Assembly: GCA_030824295.1 (NCBI GenBank)
Contig: JAVBYA010000057.1
Location: forward strand, 1 to 34,117
DNA length: 34,117 nucleotides
Direction of reading: 5' to 3'
From: Bacteroidota bacterium
GTDB lineage: Bacteria; Bacteroidota; Ignavibacteria; UBA10030; UBA8401
Shown here: in pieces, positions 8,111 through 16,990 of the stretch
Numbering within the stretch: the first letter of the stretch is position 1
Layout: the number at the start of each line of letters is the position of its first letter
Position numbers and translations under genes: made by a program
Notes under the pieces: generated by a model
Seen by the model: the letters and a program-made list of their open reading frames with translations, nothing else
Told to the model about the DNA's origin: nothing
Database searches by the model: none

Positions 8111-10366
8111 ATGAGAACGATCATGATCATCCTCTTCACGGCGGTGTCGCTGCTGCAGGCGCAGCAACTGACCGGCGTCGTGCTAGAGAAGAGCGAGGAC
8201 GGACATTTCCATCCGATCATCGGCGCGAACGTGTACTGGCTGAACACCGCCAGCGGCACCACGACCGATACAAGCGGGGTCTTCCGTCTGCCGCTGAATA
8301 CCGAAAGCAACAGATTGGTGGTCGGCTACATCGGCTACACGTCCGATACCGTGACGATCGCGGACCAGTATAAAGTGAACATCATCCTGAAAGCGGAGGC
8401 GAACAGTGTTGCCGAAGTGGAAGTAGTGGGCGAACGTCAGAGCACGTTCGTGAACTACCTTTCCCCGCAGAAGACCCTCGTGATGACGGAGAAGGAGCTG
8501 TTCAAAGCGGCCTGCTGCAATCTCAGCGAAAGCTTCGAGACCAATCCCAGCATCGATGTGTCGTTCACCGATGCGGTGACCGGCACGAAACAGATCGAGA
8601 TGCTGGGACTCTCCGGCATCTATTCGCAGATCACGCTGGAGAACCTGCCGGCGGTGCGCGGTCTCACCTCGACCGTCGGGCTCACGTACATCCCGGGCAC
8701 CTGGATCGAGAACATTCAGGTCTCCAAAGGGGTCGGTTCCGTGGCCAACGGATACGAATCCATCACCGGCCAGATCAATGTGGAGCTGCGGAAACCGCAG
8801 AACCTGGAAGAGAAACAGTTCTTTCTGAATCTGTTCGGCAATCAGGACCAGAGAATGGAGGCGAACCTGAACCTCCGCACTCCGCTCACAGAGGAACTCT
8901 CGTCCATGACACTGCTGCACGCCAGCACACAGCGGGCGAAGCTGGACGGCAACAACGACCGTTTCCTCGACATGCCGCTCTACAGCACTATGAATATCAT
9001 CCAACGGTTCCATTATTCGGACCATGTGGGATGGGAAGGTCAGCTGGGAGTGCAGTACGTGGATGACCGGAAGCAAGGGGGCACTGTGAGCGGATACGAT
9101 CTGGACAAATCTGTCCTGACGGCGCGTCCCTGGGAGTATTCGTTCCGCATGGGCGGCGACCAGCTGCGGGTGTGGGGAAAGACCGGCTATGTCTTCCCGC
9201 AGAAGCAGTATCAGAGCATCGGGATGCAGTGGTCCTTTACGCGGAACCGGCAGAATTCCTTCTTCAATTCGCATGACTACAATGCGTACGAACAGTCCGG
9301 GTACGCGAACCTGATCTACCAGTCCATCTTCGACAACACCACGCACAAATTCCGCACCGGCGCCAGCTTCCTCTACGACCGGTACGACGAGACGTTCCAG
9401 CACGTGAGGTACGAGAGGACGGAGCGTGTTCCAGGTGCGTTCTTCGAGTACACCTATTCCCCCGGCGACGAGTTCTCCCTGATCGCGGGCGTGCGGGCGG
9501 ACCATCACAATCTCTTCGGCACGTTCACCACGCCTCGCATCCACATGCGGTACACGCCGCAGGAGGACTGGGTCTTCCGTGCGGTGGCGGGTCAGGGACA
9601 GCGGACGGCGAACATCTTTGCCGAGAACATGGCGTACTTTGCCAGCGCGCGGCATGTGAAGATCCTCCCCTCCAACACCAATGTGCTGTACGGATTGGAG
9701 CCGGAGCGGGCAACGAATCTTGGGTTCAACATGACGCACTACTTCCTGTGGGACTATCGGGAGGCGACGATCGCGGTGGACCTGTACCGGACCGATTTCC
9801 GGGACCAGGTCGTGGCGGATCTGGATACGGACGCGCAGGAGGTGCACTTCTATAATCTGAACGGTGAATCGTTCTCCAACAGCATCCAGGTGGAACTCAA
9901 CATCCAGCCGCTGGAGCTGCTCGATACGCGCATTGCGTACCGGTTCTATGATGTGCAGCAGACGGTGAACGGCACGCTGCGGGACCGGCCGTTCGTGGCG
10001 CAGCACCGTGCGTTCATCAATTTCGGATATGCGGAGCAGCGCGAGGAGGAGAGCGATGCGGCGATGTCGTATGACCTGACCGTGCAGTGGTTCGGCACAA
10101 AGCGGCTGCCGGACACGCAAAGCAATCCGACGGGGCTCCGCGCACGCGCCGAGTCGCCGAGCTTCGTTCTGGCGAACGCGCAGGTGACCCGTTCCTTCTT
10201 TGCCGGACTGGATCTCTATCTCGGCATCGAGAACATCACCGGGTTCCGTCAGGACGATCCGATCCTGGATGCGGCGAACCCGAACGGCGGATTCTTCGAC
10301 AGCGCGCTGGTGTGGGGTCCGCTCAACGGAAGAACAGCGTATCTCGGACTGCGCTGGAGGATGTAA
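8111..10366 (+). CDS. TonB-dependent receptor (metal-associated type, with carboxypeptidase-regulatory-like N-terminus)
   Basis: Start at MRTIMIILFTAVSLLQAQ; CarboxypepD_reg-like domain, plug segment (LTSTVGLTYIPGTWIENIQVSKGVGSVANGYESITGQINVELRKP) and beta-barrel C-terminus ending in aromatic LGLRWRM. Confidence 0.93.
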   Translation: MRTIMIILFTAVSLLQAQQLTGVVLEKSEDGHFHPIIGANVYWLNTASGTTTDTSGVFRLPLNTESNRLVVGYIGYTSDTVTIADQYKVNIILKAEANSVAEVEVVGERQSTFVNYLSPQKTLVMTEKELFKAACCNLSESFETNPSIDVSFTDAVTGTKQIEMLGLSGIYSQITLENLPAVRGLTSTVGLTYIPGTWIENIQVSKGVGSVANGYESITGQINVELRKPQNLEEKQFFLNLFGNQDQRMEANLNLRTPLTEELSSMTLLHASTQRAKLDGNNDRFLDMPLYSTMNIIQRFHYSDHVGWEGQLGVQYVDDRKQGGTVSGYDLDKSVLTARPWEYSFRMGGDQLRVWGKTGYVFPQKQYQSIGMQWSFTRNRQNSFFNSHDYNAYEQSGYANLIYQSIFDNTTHKFRTGASFLYDRYDETFQHVRYERTERVPGAFFEYTYSPGDEFSLIAGVRADHHNLFGTFTTPRIHMRYTPQEDWVFRAVAGQGQRTANIFAENMAYFASARHVKILPSNTNVLYGLEPERATNLGFNMTHYFLWDYREATIAVDLYRTDFRDQVVADLDTDAQEVHFYNLNGESFSNSIQVELNIQPLELLDTRIAYRFYDVQQTVNGTLRDRPFVAQHRAFINFGYAEQREEESDAAMSYDLTVQWFGTKRLPDTQSNPTGLRARAESPSFVLANAQVTRSFFAGLDLYLGIENITGFRQDDPILDAANPNGGFFDSALVWGPLNGRTAYLGLRWRM

Positions 10367-10374
10367 CGATCTTA

Positions 10375-10403
10375 CCGGGAAGGAGCTGACCGCTCCTTCC
10401 CGG
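10375..10403 (+). terminator. Terminator-like hairpin after the TonB receptor
   Basis: Perfect 12-bp inverted repeat CCGGGAAGGAGC-TGACC-GCTCCTTCCCGG. Confidence 0.7.
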
Positions 10404-10489
10404 CGGATTTACACTTGCTCTTCCTTATAATTCCCCGCACATTACGGCAGAAACTACGGACACTGTTCGTTGTCCAGGAGGAATACCTC

Positions 10490-10894
10490 ATGCCGATCAT
10501 CCTTCCTTTCCTTACCGTTCTTCTTCTTTTCCGTGGGTGCGACGCTGAACCGGCCGCCCCGGTGACCGATGTCCGGTACCGTCTGGGCGAAGCATTCACA
10601 CTCACCGTCGGCACGACTGCAACATTCAAGGATGAACCGCTCCAGCTCCGATTCATCAATGTACCGGCCGATTCCCGTTGTCCGGAAGGGGTCGTCTGCG
10701 TCTGGGCCGGGGATGCAGCGGTGCGGATCCAATTCACAGAGAGTGTCGATACATTGCACACTATGCATAACCCGAGCGAGGTCACCCGCGGTGCATACAC
10801 GGTGCGCATGCTGCAGCTCGATCCGTATCCCAAACACGGCGTTCCGCGGGACACGTCCGCATATGCTGCGCGGTTCGTGGTGACGAAGCAGTGA
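10490..10894 (+). CDS. Small secreted/lipoprotein-like protein with SRCPxxxxCVWAG motif
   Basis: AGGAGG 5' of ATG at 10490; MPIILPFLTVLLLFRGCDAEP...DSRCPEGVVCVWAGDAAV, a recurrent motif in small Bacteroidota exported proteins. Confidence 0.75.
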   Translation: MPIILPFLTVLLLFRGCDAEPAAPVTDVRYRLGEAFTLTVGTTATFKDEPLQLRFINVPADSRCPEGVVCVWAGDAAVRIQFTESVDTLHTMHNPSEVTRGAYTVRMLQLDPYPKHGVPRDTSAYAARFVVTKQ

Positions 10895-10917
10895 GCAGAC
10901 ATCAATAATTTGACTAG

Positions 10918-11784
10918 GTGCTGAACATGAAACCAATGAACATTCTGCTGACGGTCATGGTTTTCGCATTGATCCTTCCTTCCTTGCTATTTGGTCAGCC
11001 AACCTATGGTTCATATCTGGAGCAGGAAAGCAGTCCGTTTAGACAATTCTATGGGGGAAATTACATTGACTTGCTTTCTCGTCAGCCAATCTCCGGTTCG
11101 TATCTAGAGCCGGAACATAGTCCGTTTGGACGATTCCATGGGGGCACATACTTTGAGAATATTAAGAGAGTGCTCTATCGCCCGATCGATGGATGGGTCG
11201 TGGTTCAAATGGTCACACTTCCTTCGTTTCAACCGGAACATGTCACGGGGATTTTTGAAAAGGATGAACGCTATTTTGTTTTTTCCGTTCGATCAACGAT
11301 CCATTTGTACAGATATCAAACGGTACAGTATATGGAACAAGGACAGGAAACGATCATCCACTCCCCCGATGAGCCGGATCTGGCCGCTGCACAGCGGAAA
11401 GAGATAAAAAAACTCAAACAGTCGTTGCCAAAAAAGATCGATGATGTGAAGATCGTATTTCATAAGGCTCCGCTCCCACGGGAACTGTTCGATGTGATCC
11501 ACAAAACATGGCGTGCCATTCTCCGCAGAACCCGGTACGGCGAGCACAACTCAGGCTTGGACGGTACGCGATATCATTTCATGGTATTTGAATCAGGGAC
11601 AGGGGAAATGAGCGGACAAACATGGTCTCCGTCTCCGGGAACAATCAATGACCGCTCCGTTCAGCTAGGATATCTATTGGAGGAGTATGCTATCGGCACT
11701 AATACTGCTGTCACCGAGAAAGCAATCAGAGCGCTCTGCGATACAATAATTACAATGATCTATAAAGAAATCGGACGCAAATGA
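10918..11784 (+). CDS. Secreted protein of unknown function with two-copy N-terminal repeat
   Basis: Signal peptide; GSYLEQESSPFRQFYGGNYID / GSYLEPEHSPFGRFHGGTYFE repeat. Start 10918 or 10927. More AT-rich than neighbours. Confidence 0.75.
   Translation: MLNMKPMNILLTVMVFALILPSLLFGQPTYGSYLEQESSPFRQFYGGNYIDLLSRQPISGSYLEPEHSPFGRFHGGTYFENIKRVLYRPIDGWVVVQMVTLPSFQPEHVTGIFEKDERYFVFSVRSTIHLYRYQTVQYMEQGQETIIHSPDEPDLAAAQRKEIKKLKQSLPKKIDDVKIVFHKAPLPRELFDVIHKTWRAILRRTRYGEHNSGLDGTRYHFMVFESGTGEMSGQTWSPSPGTINDRSVQLGYLLEEYAIGTNTAVTEKAIRALCDTIITMIYKEIGRK
10996..11169 (+). repeat. In-frame tandem duplication, period 87 nt (29 aa), 2 copies
   Basis: CAGCCAACCTATGGTTCATATCTGGAGC... at 10996 and CAGCCAATCTCCGGTTCGTATCTAGAGC... 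at 11083. Confidence 0.8.
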
Positions 11785-12055
11785 TCGTTACAGTGCGCTG
11801 TTATGCTTGGTGCAGAGAAGTCTGTGGTGACGAAGCCGTGAGAAACAGAACAGAATCATGCCACAGATCTCACAGATGGAGCGAATGATTCTGTGTGCAA
11901 GGGAAGAGAAATTCCTCTCATCCACAAGAATATCAATATCAGAATACACATGAATATCGGCGGCGGATATTAACACTCTTCCGGTTCGAGCGGCGACACC
12001 TGCAGCATCCAATGCAGAACATTGTGCAGGAGCGCTCAGGATTTTATGCAGAAAT

Positions 12056-12092
12056 AAAAAAGGCATTCCCTGCTTTGCAGAGAATGCCTTTT
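12056..12092 (-). terminator. Bidirectional-looking intrinsic terminator
   Basis: AAAAAAGGCATTC ... GAATGCCTTTT; perfect 11-bp stem with A-run and T-run flanks, downstream of the minus-strand lipoprotein gene. Confidence 0.85.
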
Positions 12093-12162
12093 GTGTATCG
12101 GGGGGTTCAGTGCGATCGGCCGGACGTTCAGAACAACGGTGAACTTCCGTTCCGCACAGAGG

Positions 12163-12744
12163 TCACTTCTTCATCTTCTTCACAAAGAACCGCTCCACCA
12201 CATTCGTGATGGCTTTGGAGATCGGTGTGACGACCTGGTCCGCACCGGAGGCGAGACCGCCGATGCTGGAGACCGTCCGCGCTTTCACCAGTTCCTTCTG
12301 CGTTGCCCCGTTCACGATCACCAGGTCGCATCCCACTTTCCCCATGCCTGCGAACGGCGCAAAGAAGAAGCGGAGCAATGCGCTCCCTTCGTTGTAATCG
12401 GTCAGCGTCACATTCAGCACCGCCACGGTGGAAGAATCACCGGTGAAGGCGGAGCGGCGGATAACGGCGCCGGACGTGAGCAGTTCCTTGTCCACCGGAA
12501 CGGCATCGTCCACGATGATGGTCTTGAAATACTCCAGGTCCTGGATCCGTTCTGCCGTTTCGCTCATGATGCTTTGGATGACTCGTCCGTCGATCTTGCC
12601 GATCACATCGTTCTTCATGGTGAGGACCATGAACTGTGTATACGGACCGAGCGGTTCGGTGGGCGGGGTGATGAGTTTCACCGGGGCGGCGCAGCCGGCC
12701 ATCAGCAGCAGCACGGCAGCGGTGAGGATGATACGTCGGTTCAT
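12163..12744 (-). CDS. Lipoprotein, DUF4410-like
   Basis: Lipobox MNRRIILTAAVLLLMAGCAAP; C-terminal LTDYNEGSALLRFFFAPFAGMGKVGCDLVIVNGATQKEL resembles DUF4410. Confidence 0.75.
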   Translation of the reverse strand: MNRRIILTAAVLLLMAGCAAPVKLITPPTEPLGPYTQFMVLTMKNDVIGKIDGRVIQSIMSETAERIQDLEYFKTIIVDDAVPVDKELLTSGAVIRRSAFTGDSSTVAVLNVTLTDYNEGSALLRFFFAPFAGMGKVGCDLVIVNGATQKELVKARTVSSIGGLASGADQVVTPISKAITNVVERFFVKKMKK

Positions 12745-12755
12745 GGTGCGGACTC

Positions 12756-13754
12756 CTATGGGGTTGTGGATAAATGCAGTGAAACACCGAAGCGGTAGAA
12801 GAACCCGCTGAGATCGAGCGAGTAGTTCGGTACGTTGGTGCCGAGCACCTTCAGCTGGTCCACTTTGGCGCTCAGATAACCGAGTTCTGCGATCAAACCG
12901 AACCGCGGTCCGGTGCGGTACCGCACGCCGGCTTTCGGACGGAAGCCGACCACGTCTCCCGAACCGTCGAAATCCACACCATTCATACCGGTGATGCTTT
13001 CCGTTCCGGTAAGCAGGCCGATATCCGCCCCGCCGTAGATGAACGTTTCGGGAGAGGATGATGGTTGTCCGCCGATAAGAAGCGACCCGTAGGCAAAACT
13101 GTAGGTGACATGATCGTCGAACGTGGGACTGGTCGCACGGACCTCTACCGTCGGCGTGGAGAATCCTTCATACCCTGCTCCGATGATCACGTGACCGGAG
13201 AGCTCATAACCCGCTTCGATCCCAAAAAGATATCCCTGAGTCTGCACCACGCCGCCGGTGAATTGATTCTTCCAGTCATCCAATGCCGCATAATGATTGC
13301 TCACCTGCAGGGCAACATAGACCCCGCGGTCATCTGCGCGGAACACCGAAGCATCCTCTGCAACATTGGAGAAGTGCTTGCCGGTCCGAGGCAACTCCGA
13401 TACTTTGATCTCCCCGGACGCGTTGTAACGCAGATGCTCCACCGATGAACTCTTCACACGCCGCACGCCGACCGGCGTCGCGATCACAACATCGTCCCCT
13501 TCTTTTGCCGTTACCTTTCCGATGATCTCCTCGCCCGACTGCAGAACGACGACGTCGCTGTGCGTGAAGTTCACAGCGATGATCACCTCTTTGCTCAGTG
13601 CCACAGAAAGTGCACCGTCCGTGATGGTGATGGTGGAGTCGGTGGCGGCGCTGACCATCCCTTTATAGATGGTGCCGTCCCGGGTAACGATGATATCCGC
13701 AGCAAGAAACTGCACAGTGCACAGCACAACAGCGAAAAGTGAGCGAGTGAACAT
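12756..13754 (-). CDS. Outer-membrane beta-barrel-like protein with N-terminal repeat/SH3-like segment
   Basis: Start at MFTRSLFAVVLCTVQFLAADIIVTRDGTIYKGMV; C-terminal half of alternating beta strands ending GFFYRFGVSLHLSTTP. Confidence 0.75.
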   Translation of the reverse strand: MFTRSLFAVVLCTVQFLAADIIVTRDGTIYKGMVSAATDSTITITDGALSVALSKEVIIAVNFTHSDVVVLQSGEEIIGKVTAKEGDDVVIATPVGVRRVKSSSVEHLRYNASGEIKVSELPRTGKHFSNVAEDASVFRADDRGVYVALQVSNHYAALDDWKNQFTGGVVQTQGYLFGIEAGYELSGHVIIGAGYEGFSTPTVEVRATSPTFDDHVTYSFAYGSLLIGGQPSSSPETFIYGGADIGLLTGTESITGMNGVDFDGSGDVVGFRPKAGVRYRTGPRFGLIAELGYLSAKVDQLKVLGTNVPNYSLDLSGFFYRFGVSLHLSTTP

Positions 13755-13887
13755 TCCGGTTCCTTTGGATGGAGTGAGATCAGAGAAATGCGGGAAAAGT
13801 GTAGCAGAAAATTGCGCGAGTAGCAAGATGAAAATTGATTCCGGACACGTGGGGCGGGAATTGCAGACTATCGATGTCCGTGCATGT

Positions 13888-14448
13888 TCACTGCTTGGAG
13901 TGCGGCGAGGGAGTGCGCAGATGGTCCAGCACGTGATTGGCGGTGAACGCCGCTTTGGACGGGAGTTCGGTCACTTTCAATGCTTCCAGGACCTTCTCTT
14001 CTTCCGGATAGAGGACGTGATGTTCGTGGAGTCCGTACAGCACATGATGCGCCGCTTCGCGGAGCGGGGCTTCATCGAAATGTTCCTCGATCTGTTCCAG
14101 CACGGGTGCCACGGCGTGATGTTCCAGTTCGATGAGTGCATCGGCAGCGACCCATCGGACATCCATATCGTCATCCGTGAGCAGCGCTGCCAGTTCATGC
14201 GCGGCGCGCGGATCGCGGATCTGTTCAAGCGTCTTGCATGCTTCCCAGCGGACCTGGCGGAGAGGATGATGCAATAGAGGCAGAAGGAACGGTACGGCGA
14301 CAGGGCCGATGCGGACGAGTGTTGAACGAGCGTTCAATCGCTTCGCTCCCTCCTGCGAGCAGAGCTGTTCGATGAACCGTTCCACGCAGAATGGTTCTGC
14401 GGGATCGTGCGGCGATGCGGATGATGTTGTTGCGCTGAGCGTTGACAT
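13888..14448 (-). CDS. HEAT-repeat protein
   Basis: Repeats ARSTLVRIGPVAVPFLLPLLHHPLRQVRWEACKTLEQIRDPRAAHELAALLTDDDMDVRWVAADALIEL. Confidence 0.85.
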   Translation of the reverse strand: MSTLSATTSSASPHDPAEPFCVERFIEQLCSQEGAKRLNARSTLVRIGPVAVPFLLPLLHHPLRQVRWEACKTLEQIRDPRAAHELAALLTDDDMDVRWVAADALIELEHHAVAPVLEQIEEHFDEAPLREAAHHVLYGLHEHHVLYPEEEKVLEALKVTELPSKAAFTANHVLDHLRTPSPHSKQ

Positions 14449-14597
14449 ACCAGCTATTGTCCGGTTCGGAACGGTGTCACACGGACTCTGCGTGCATCGT
14501 TCTTACCGCAAAGGTATCCCTATTCTTGCGCGATGTCAAGGGAGCGGTTTGTCTTGAATCGGGCATTATCGGAGCAGTTACTCTGATTCTCGCATCA

Positions 14598-16391
14598 CTA
14601 TTTGAGCAGTGTCATCTTTATGGTGCGATGCTCACTGCCGTACTGAACACGCGCAAGATACGTACCGCCGGCAAGAGATGTTGCATCGAACGTGATGCGG
14701 TACTGACCGGGACGCGCGGAAGATTCTTCCAGAAGTTCCGCCACTTCCTGTCCGAGCATGGAGTAAACACGGACAGAAAGCGAGGCGCCGGAAGAGGACT
14801 GCGGCACGGCAAATTCAATAGTGGTGGATGGATTGAACGGATTCGGATAGTTCTGCCGCAGCGTGAATGTTTGCGGTATTGTGCCGGTCGGGATGATGCC
14901 GTTCGGCTTTGCTGCCGGGGCGAAGGTAACGGCAAAGATCCCTTCCGTTCCCGCCGGAATCCTCAGCTGGAGTGATGTGGAATCGAAATTCGTATACACG
15001 GCACCGTTCCGTTTCACACCGGCGATCTTCAGACTTCCGTCCGGCAGACCGACGGGACGGAGCCGCAGTGTGCGCGTATGCGGCAGTGCTGAAAAGCGGT
15101 AATGCAGCGTCGCCGGCTCTTTCTTGACAAGCAGCGAACCATACAGATAGGTGTAGTATCCGGTTTCGATGGAATGGTAGGCCGCTTTGCCGCCTCCCCC
15201 CTTGGTCGTTCCCCACTGTGTGATGAATCCGCCGTACTTGTTCGCGTTCTCGAATACATCACCGTACACATGGTCCACAAAATACTTCATGAAAAAGTCG
15301 AGCGATGCATCCGCCATGGTGCGATACTTCTCTTTGCCGGTGAGCTGATAGAGCATCAGACCTGCTGTGACCGCCTGTTCCATCTGCCACCACGCCTTCG
15401 CCGTATCGGTGATGCCCCACATCAGCATCTGTCCCGTCACACGGTTGTAGTCTTTGTACGGTCCGCCGTTCTGATGGTCGTATCCCTTCGCCATGACATT
15501 CTCCGCAAGCATCTCTGCGGTGGAGAGATAGACCGGGTTCGGGTCGAGCTGATAGATGCGTCCCAGACACCATGCGGTCTTCAGCACGTGGCCCATGATG
15601 GTCATCGTTTCGGATGGTTTGATGGTCCATGCTGAATTGTATTTCTCCGCAAAACCGATCTGCTGCGATGCTGCGGTGGAAGCGATACGGGAGACCATAT
15701 TGTCCGCCAGTTCCTGCAGCCGGAGCAGATACTTCTGTTCACCGGTCATCATATACAGATGCAGTACATGGGTGGTCACGGCATCGACCGTGGCATTGAA
15801 ACTCTTGTCCGCCGCACCGGTGCCGTTCGCTGCCACATAATCGAAGTATCCGAACGCCAGTCCATCCTTGTCCCACAGTTTCGCTTCGTTATAGTCGTAT
15901 CCCTTCATCAGCCACTGCCATTCCGCGGTGTCGCGGAGCGCTTCGTATGCCGCAGCGATACCAAGAAGCGCGTAGTGCTGATAGTAGGCGGTCTTGGCCG
16001 CATTGGGGCTGACGGGCGTGCCGGAGATGCCGAGATCGTTGATCCATCCGCCGTAGGTATCGTCCCACGAATGCTGATACATGAAATCGAGCGCGTAGCG
16101 TGCGTAGCGGAGATAGACGGTATCACCGGTCATCTGGAATGCACGGATGAACCCGTAGGCGTCGCGCGACTGGTTGAGGGTGTTCTTCAGCGAAGTGCCG
16201 AACGGACTCCCCTGCCGGTTGATATTCACAAAGAATCCGCCGTTCACCGGATCGTACGCCTTCATCCAGAACTTCGCACAGCTGTCCACATACCCGATGG
16301 TCATGGAGGTGTTCTGAAGATACTGCGACGTGAATGATGTCTGAGCTGCAGCGAACTGCAGAAGGAATGTCAGGATCAGGAGAAGCTTCAT
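14598..16391 (-). CDS. Secreted (alpha/alpha)6-barrel, AGE epimerase/glycoside-hydrolase-like protein with T9SS type A sorting domain
   Basis: Signal peptide; YDPVNGGFFVNINRQG, YALDFMYQHSWDDTYGGWIND typical of AGE-like barrels; C-terminus LRQNYPNPFNPSTTIEFAVPQ...MTLLK. Confidence 0.85.
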   Translation of the reverse strand: MKLLLILTFLLQFAAAQTSFTSQYLQNTSMTIGYVDSCAKFWMKAYDPVNGGFFVNINRQGSPFGTSLKNTLNQSRDAYGFIRAFQMTGDTVYLRYARYALDFMYQHSWDDTYGGWINDLGISGTPVSPNAAKTAYYQHYALLGIAAAYEALRDTAEWQWLMKGYDYNEAKLWDKDGLAFGYFDYVAANGTGAADKSFNATVDAVTTHVLHLYMMTGEQKYLLRLQELADNMVSRIASTAASQQIGFAEKYNSAWTIKPSETMTIMGHVLKTAWCLGRIYQLDPNPVYLSTAEMLAENVMAKGYDHQNGGPYKDYNRVTGQMLMWGITDTAKAWWQMEQAVTAGLMLYQLTGKEKYRTMADASLDFFMKYFVDHVYGDVFENANKYGGFITQWGTTKGGGGKAAYHSIETGYYTYLYGSLLVKKEPATLHYRFSALPHTRTLRLRPVGLPDGSLKIAGVKRNGAVYTNFDSTSLQLRIPAGTEGIFAVTFAPAAKPNGIIPTGTIPQTFTLRQNYPNPFNPSTTIEFAVPQSSSGASLSVRVYSMLGQEVAELLEESSARPGQYRITFDATSLAGGTYLARVQYGSEHRTIKMTLLK

Positions 16392-16461
16392 GGAATGGTT
16401 CCGCAGAATGATTGCAATTGGGGGAATGTTTGATGAAATTTACAAAAAGAAAGAGGAAGAA

Positions 16462-16869
16462 ATGACGAAAAAAGCCGAGGTCCTTGCGATACTGACCGGT
16501 GTGGTCACATCGGTCACCGTACTGGTGATGCTCACCACCACATTCGATCTGCTGGAGAAGAAATACTTCCCCTCCTTCATGCTGGCACAGAAGTATGCAC
16601 TGCCGCTCGTTGTGGCGGCGATGGCGCAGGTCTTCCTGGCGTTCTTCGAGCCGGAGCGGCTCGTGCAGCGGAGCACCATCATCGTAATGCGGCTCGGGAT
16701 GCTCGTGATTATCGGGATCTTCTCCTACTATCTTACCACGCTCAATGCTGTGGACGAATCGCTCGCCACGCTCATCGTCTACGGTGCGCAGTGGCTCACG
16801 TTGCTCTACGGGACGATCGTGTTCTTCACAGCGAAGGCCCAGGCGGACGGCACCGTTCCGAAGACATGA
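16462..16869 (+). CDS. Multi-pass membrane protein of unknown function
   Basis: Start at MTKKAEVLAILTG preceded by AAGAGGAAGAA; about four hydrophobic helices. Confidence 0.7.
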   Translation: MTKKAEVLAILTGVVTSVTVLVMLTTTFDLLEKKYFPSFMLAQKYALPLVVAAMAQVFLAFFEPERLVQRSTIIVMRLGMLVIIGIFSYYLTTLNAVDESLATLIVYGAQWLTLLYGTIVFFTAKAQADGTVPKT

Positions 16870-16903
16870 TGTGACCGTCGGTATGCGGAGCTCCATGAAA
16901 CGG

Positions 16904-16935
16904 CAAAAGCCCGGACAACTGTCCGGGCTTTTGCT
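16904..16935 (+). terminator. Strong intrinsic terminator
   Basis: 14-bp perfect stem GCAAAAGCCCGGAC-AACT-GTCCGGGCTTTTGC between convergent genes. Confidence 0.9.
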
Positions 16936-16945
16936 TTGTAATAGT

Positions 16946-16964
16946 CAACCTTGCGAAGGTTGAT
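16946..16964 (-). terminator. Second hairpin of a back-to-back pair
   Basis: TCAACCTT-GCG-AAGGTTGA, 8-bp perfect stem just downstream of the minus-strand gene ending at 16991. Confidence 0.5.
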
Positions 16965-16990
16965 TGGCGGTAGCATTGTCACCAATTATC

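Noticed and set aside
8183-10120. 645-aa ORF on the minus strand
   Set aside because: Antisense to the well-supported TonB receptor; low-complexity His/Arg/Val-rich translation typical of shadow ORFs in GC-biased genes.
11788-12066. 92-aa minus-strand ORF (…SADIHVYSDIDILVDERNFSSLAHRIIRSICEICGMILF…)
   Set aside because: Begins within a terminator, no ribosome-binding site, and reads like decayed intergenic sequence; possible gene relic but not supportable as a CDS.
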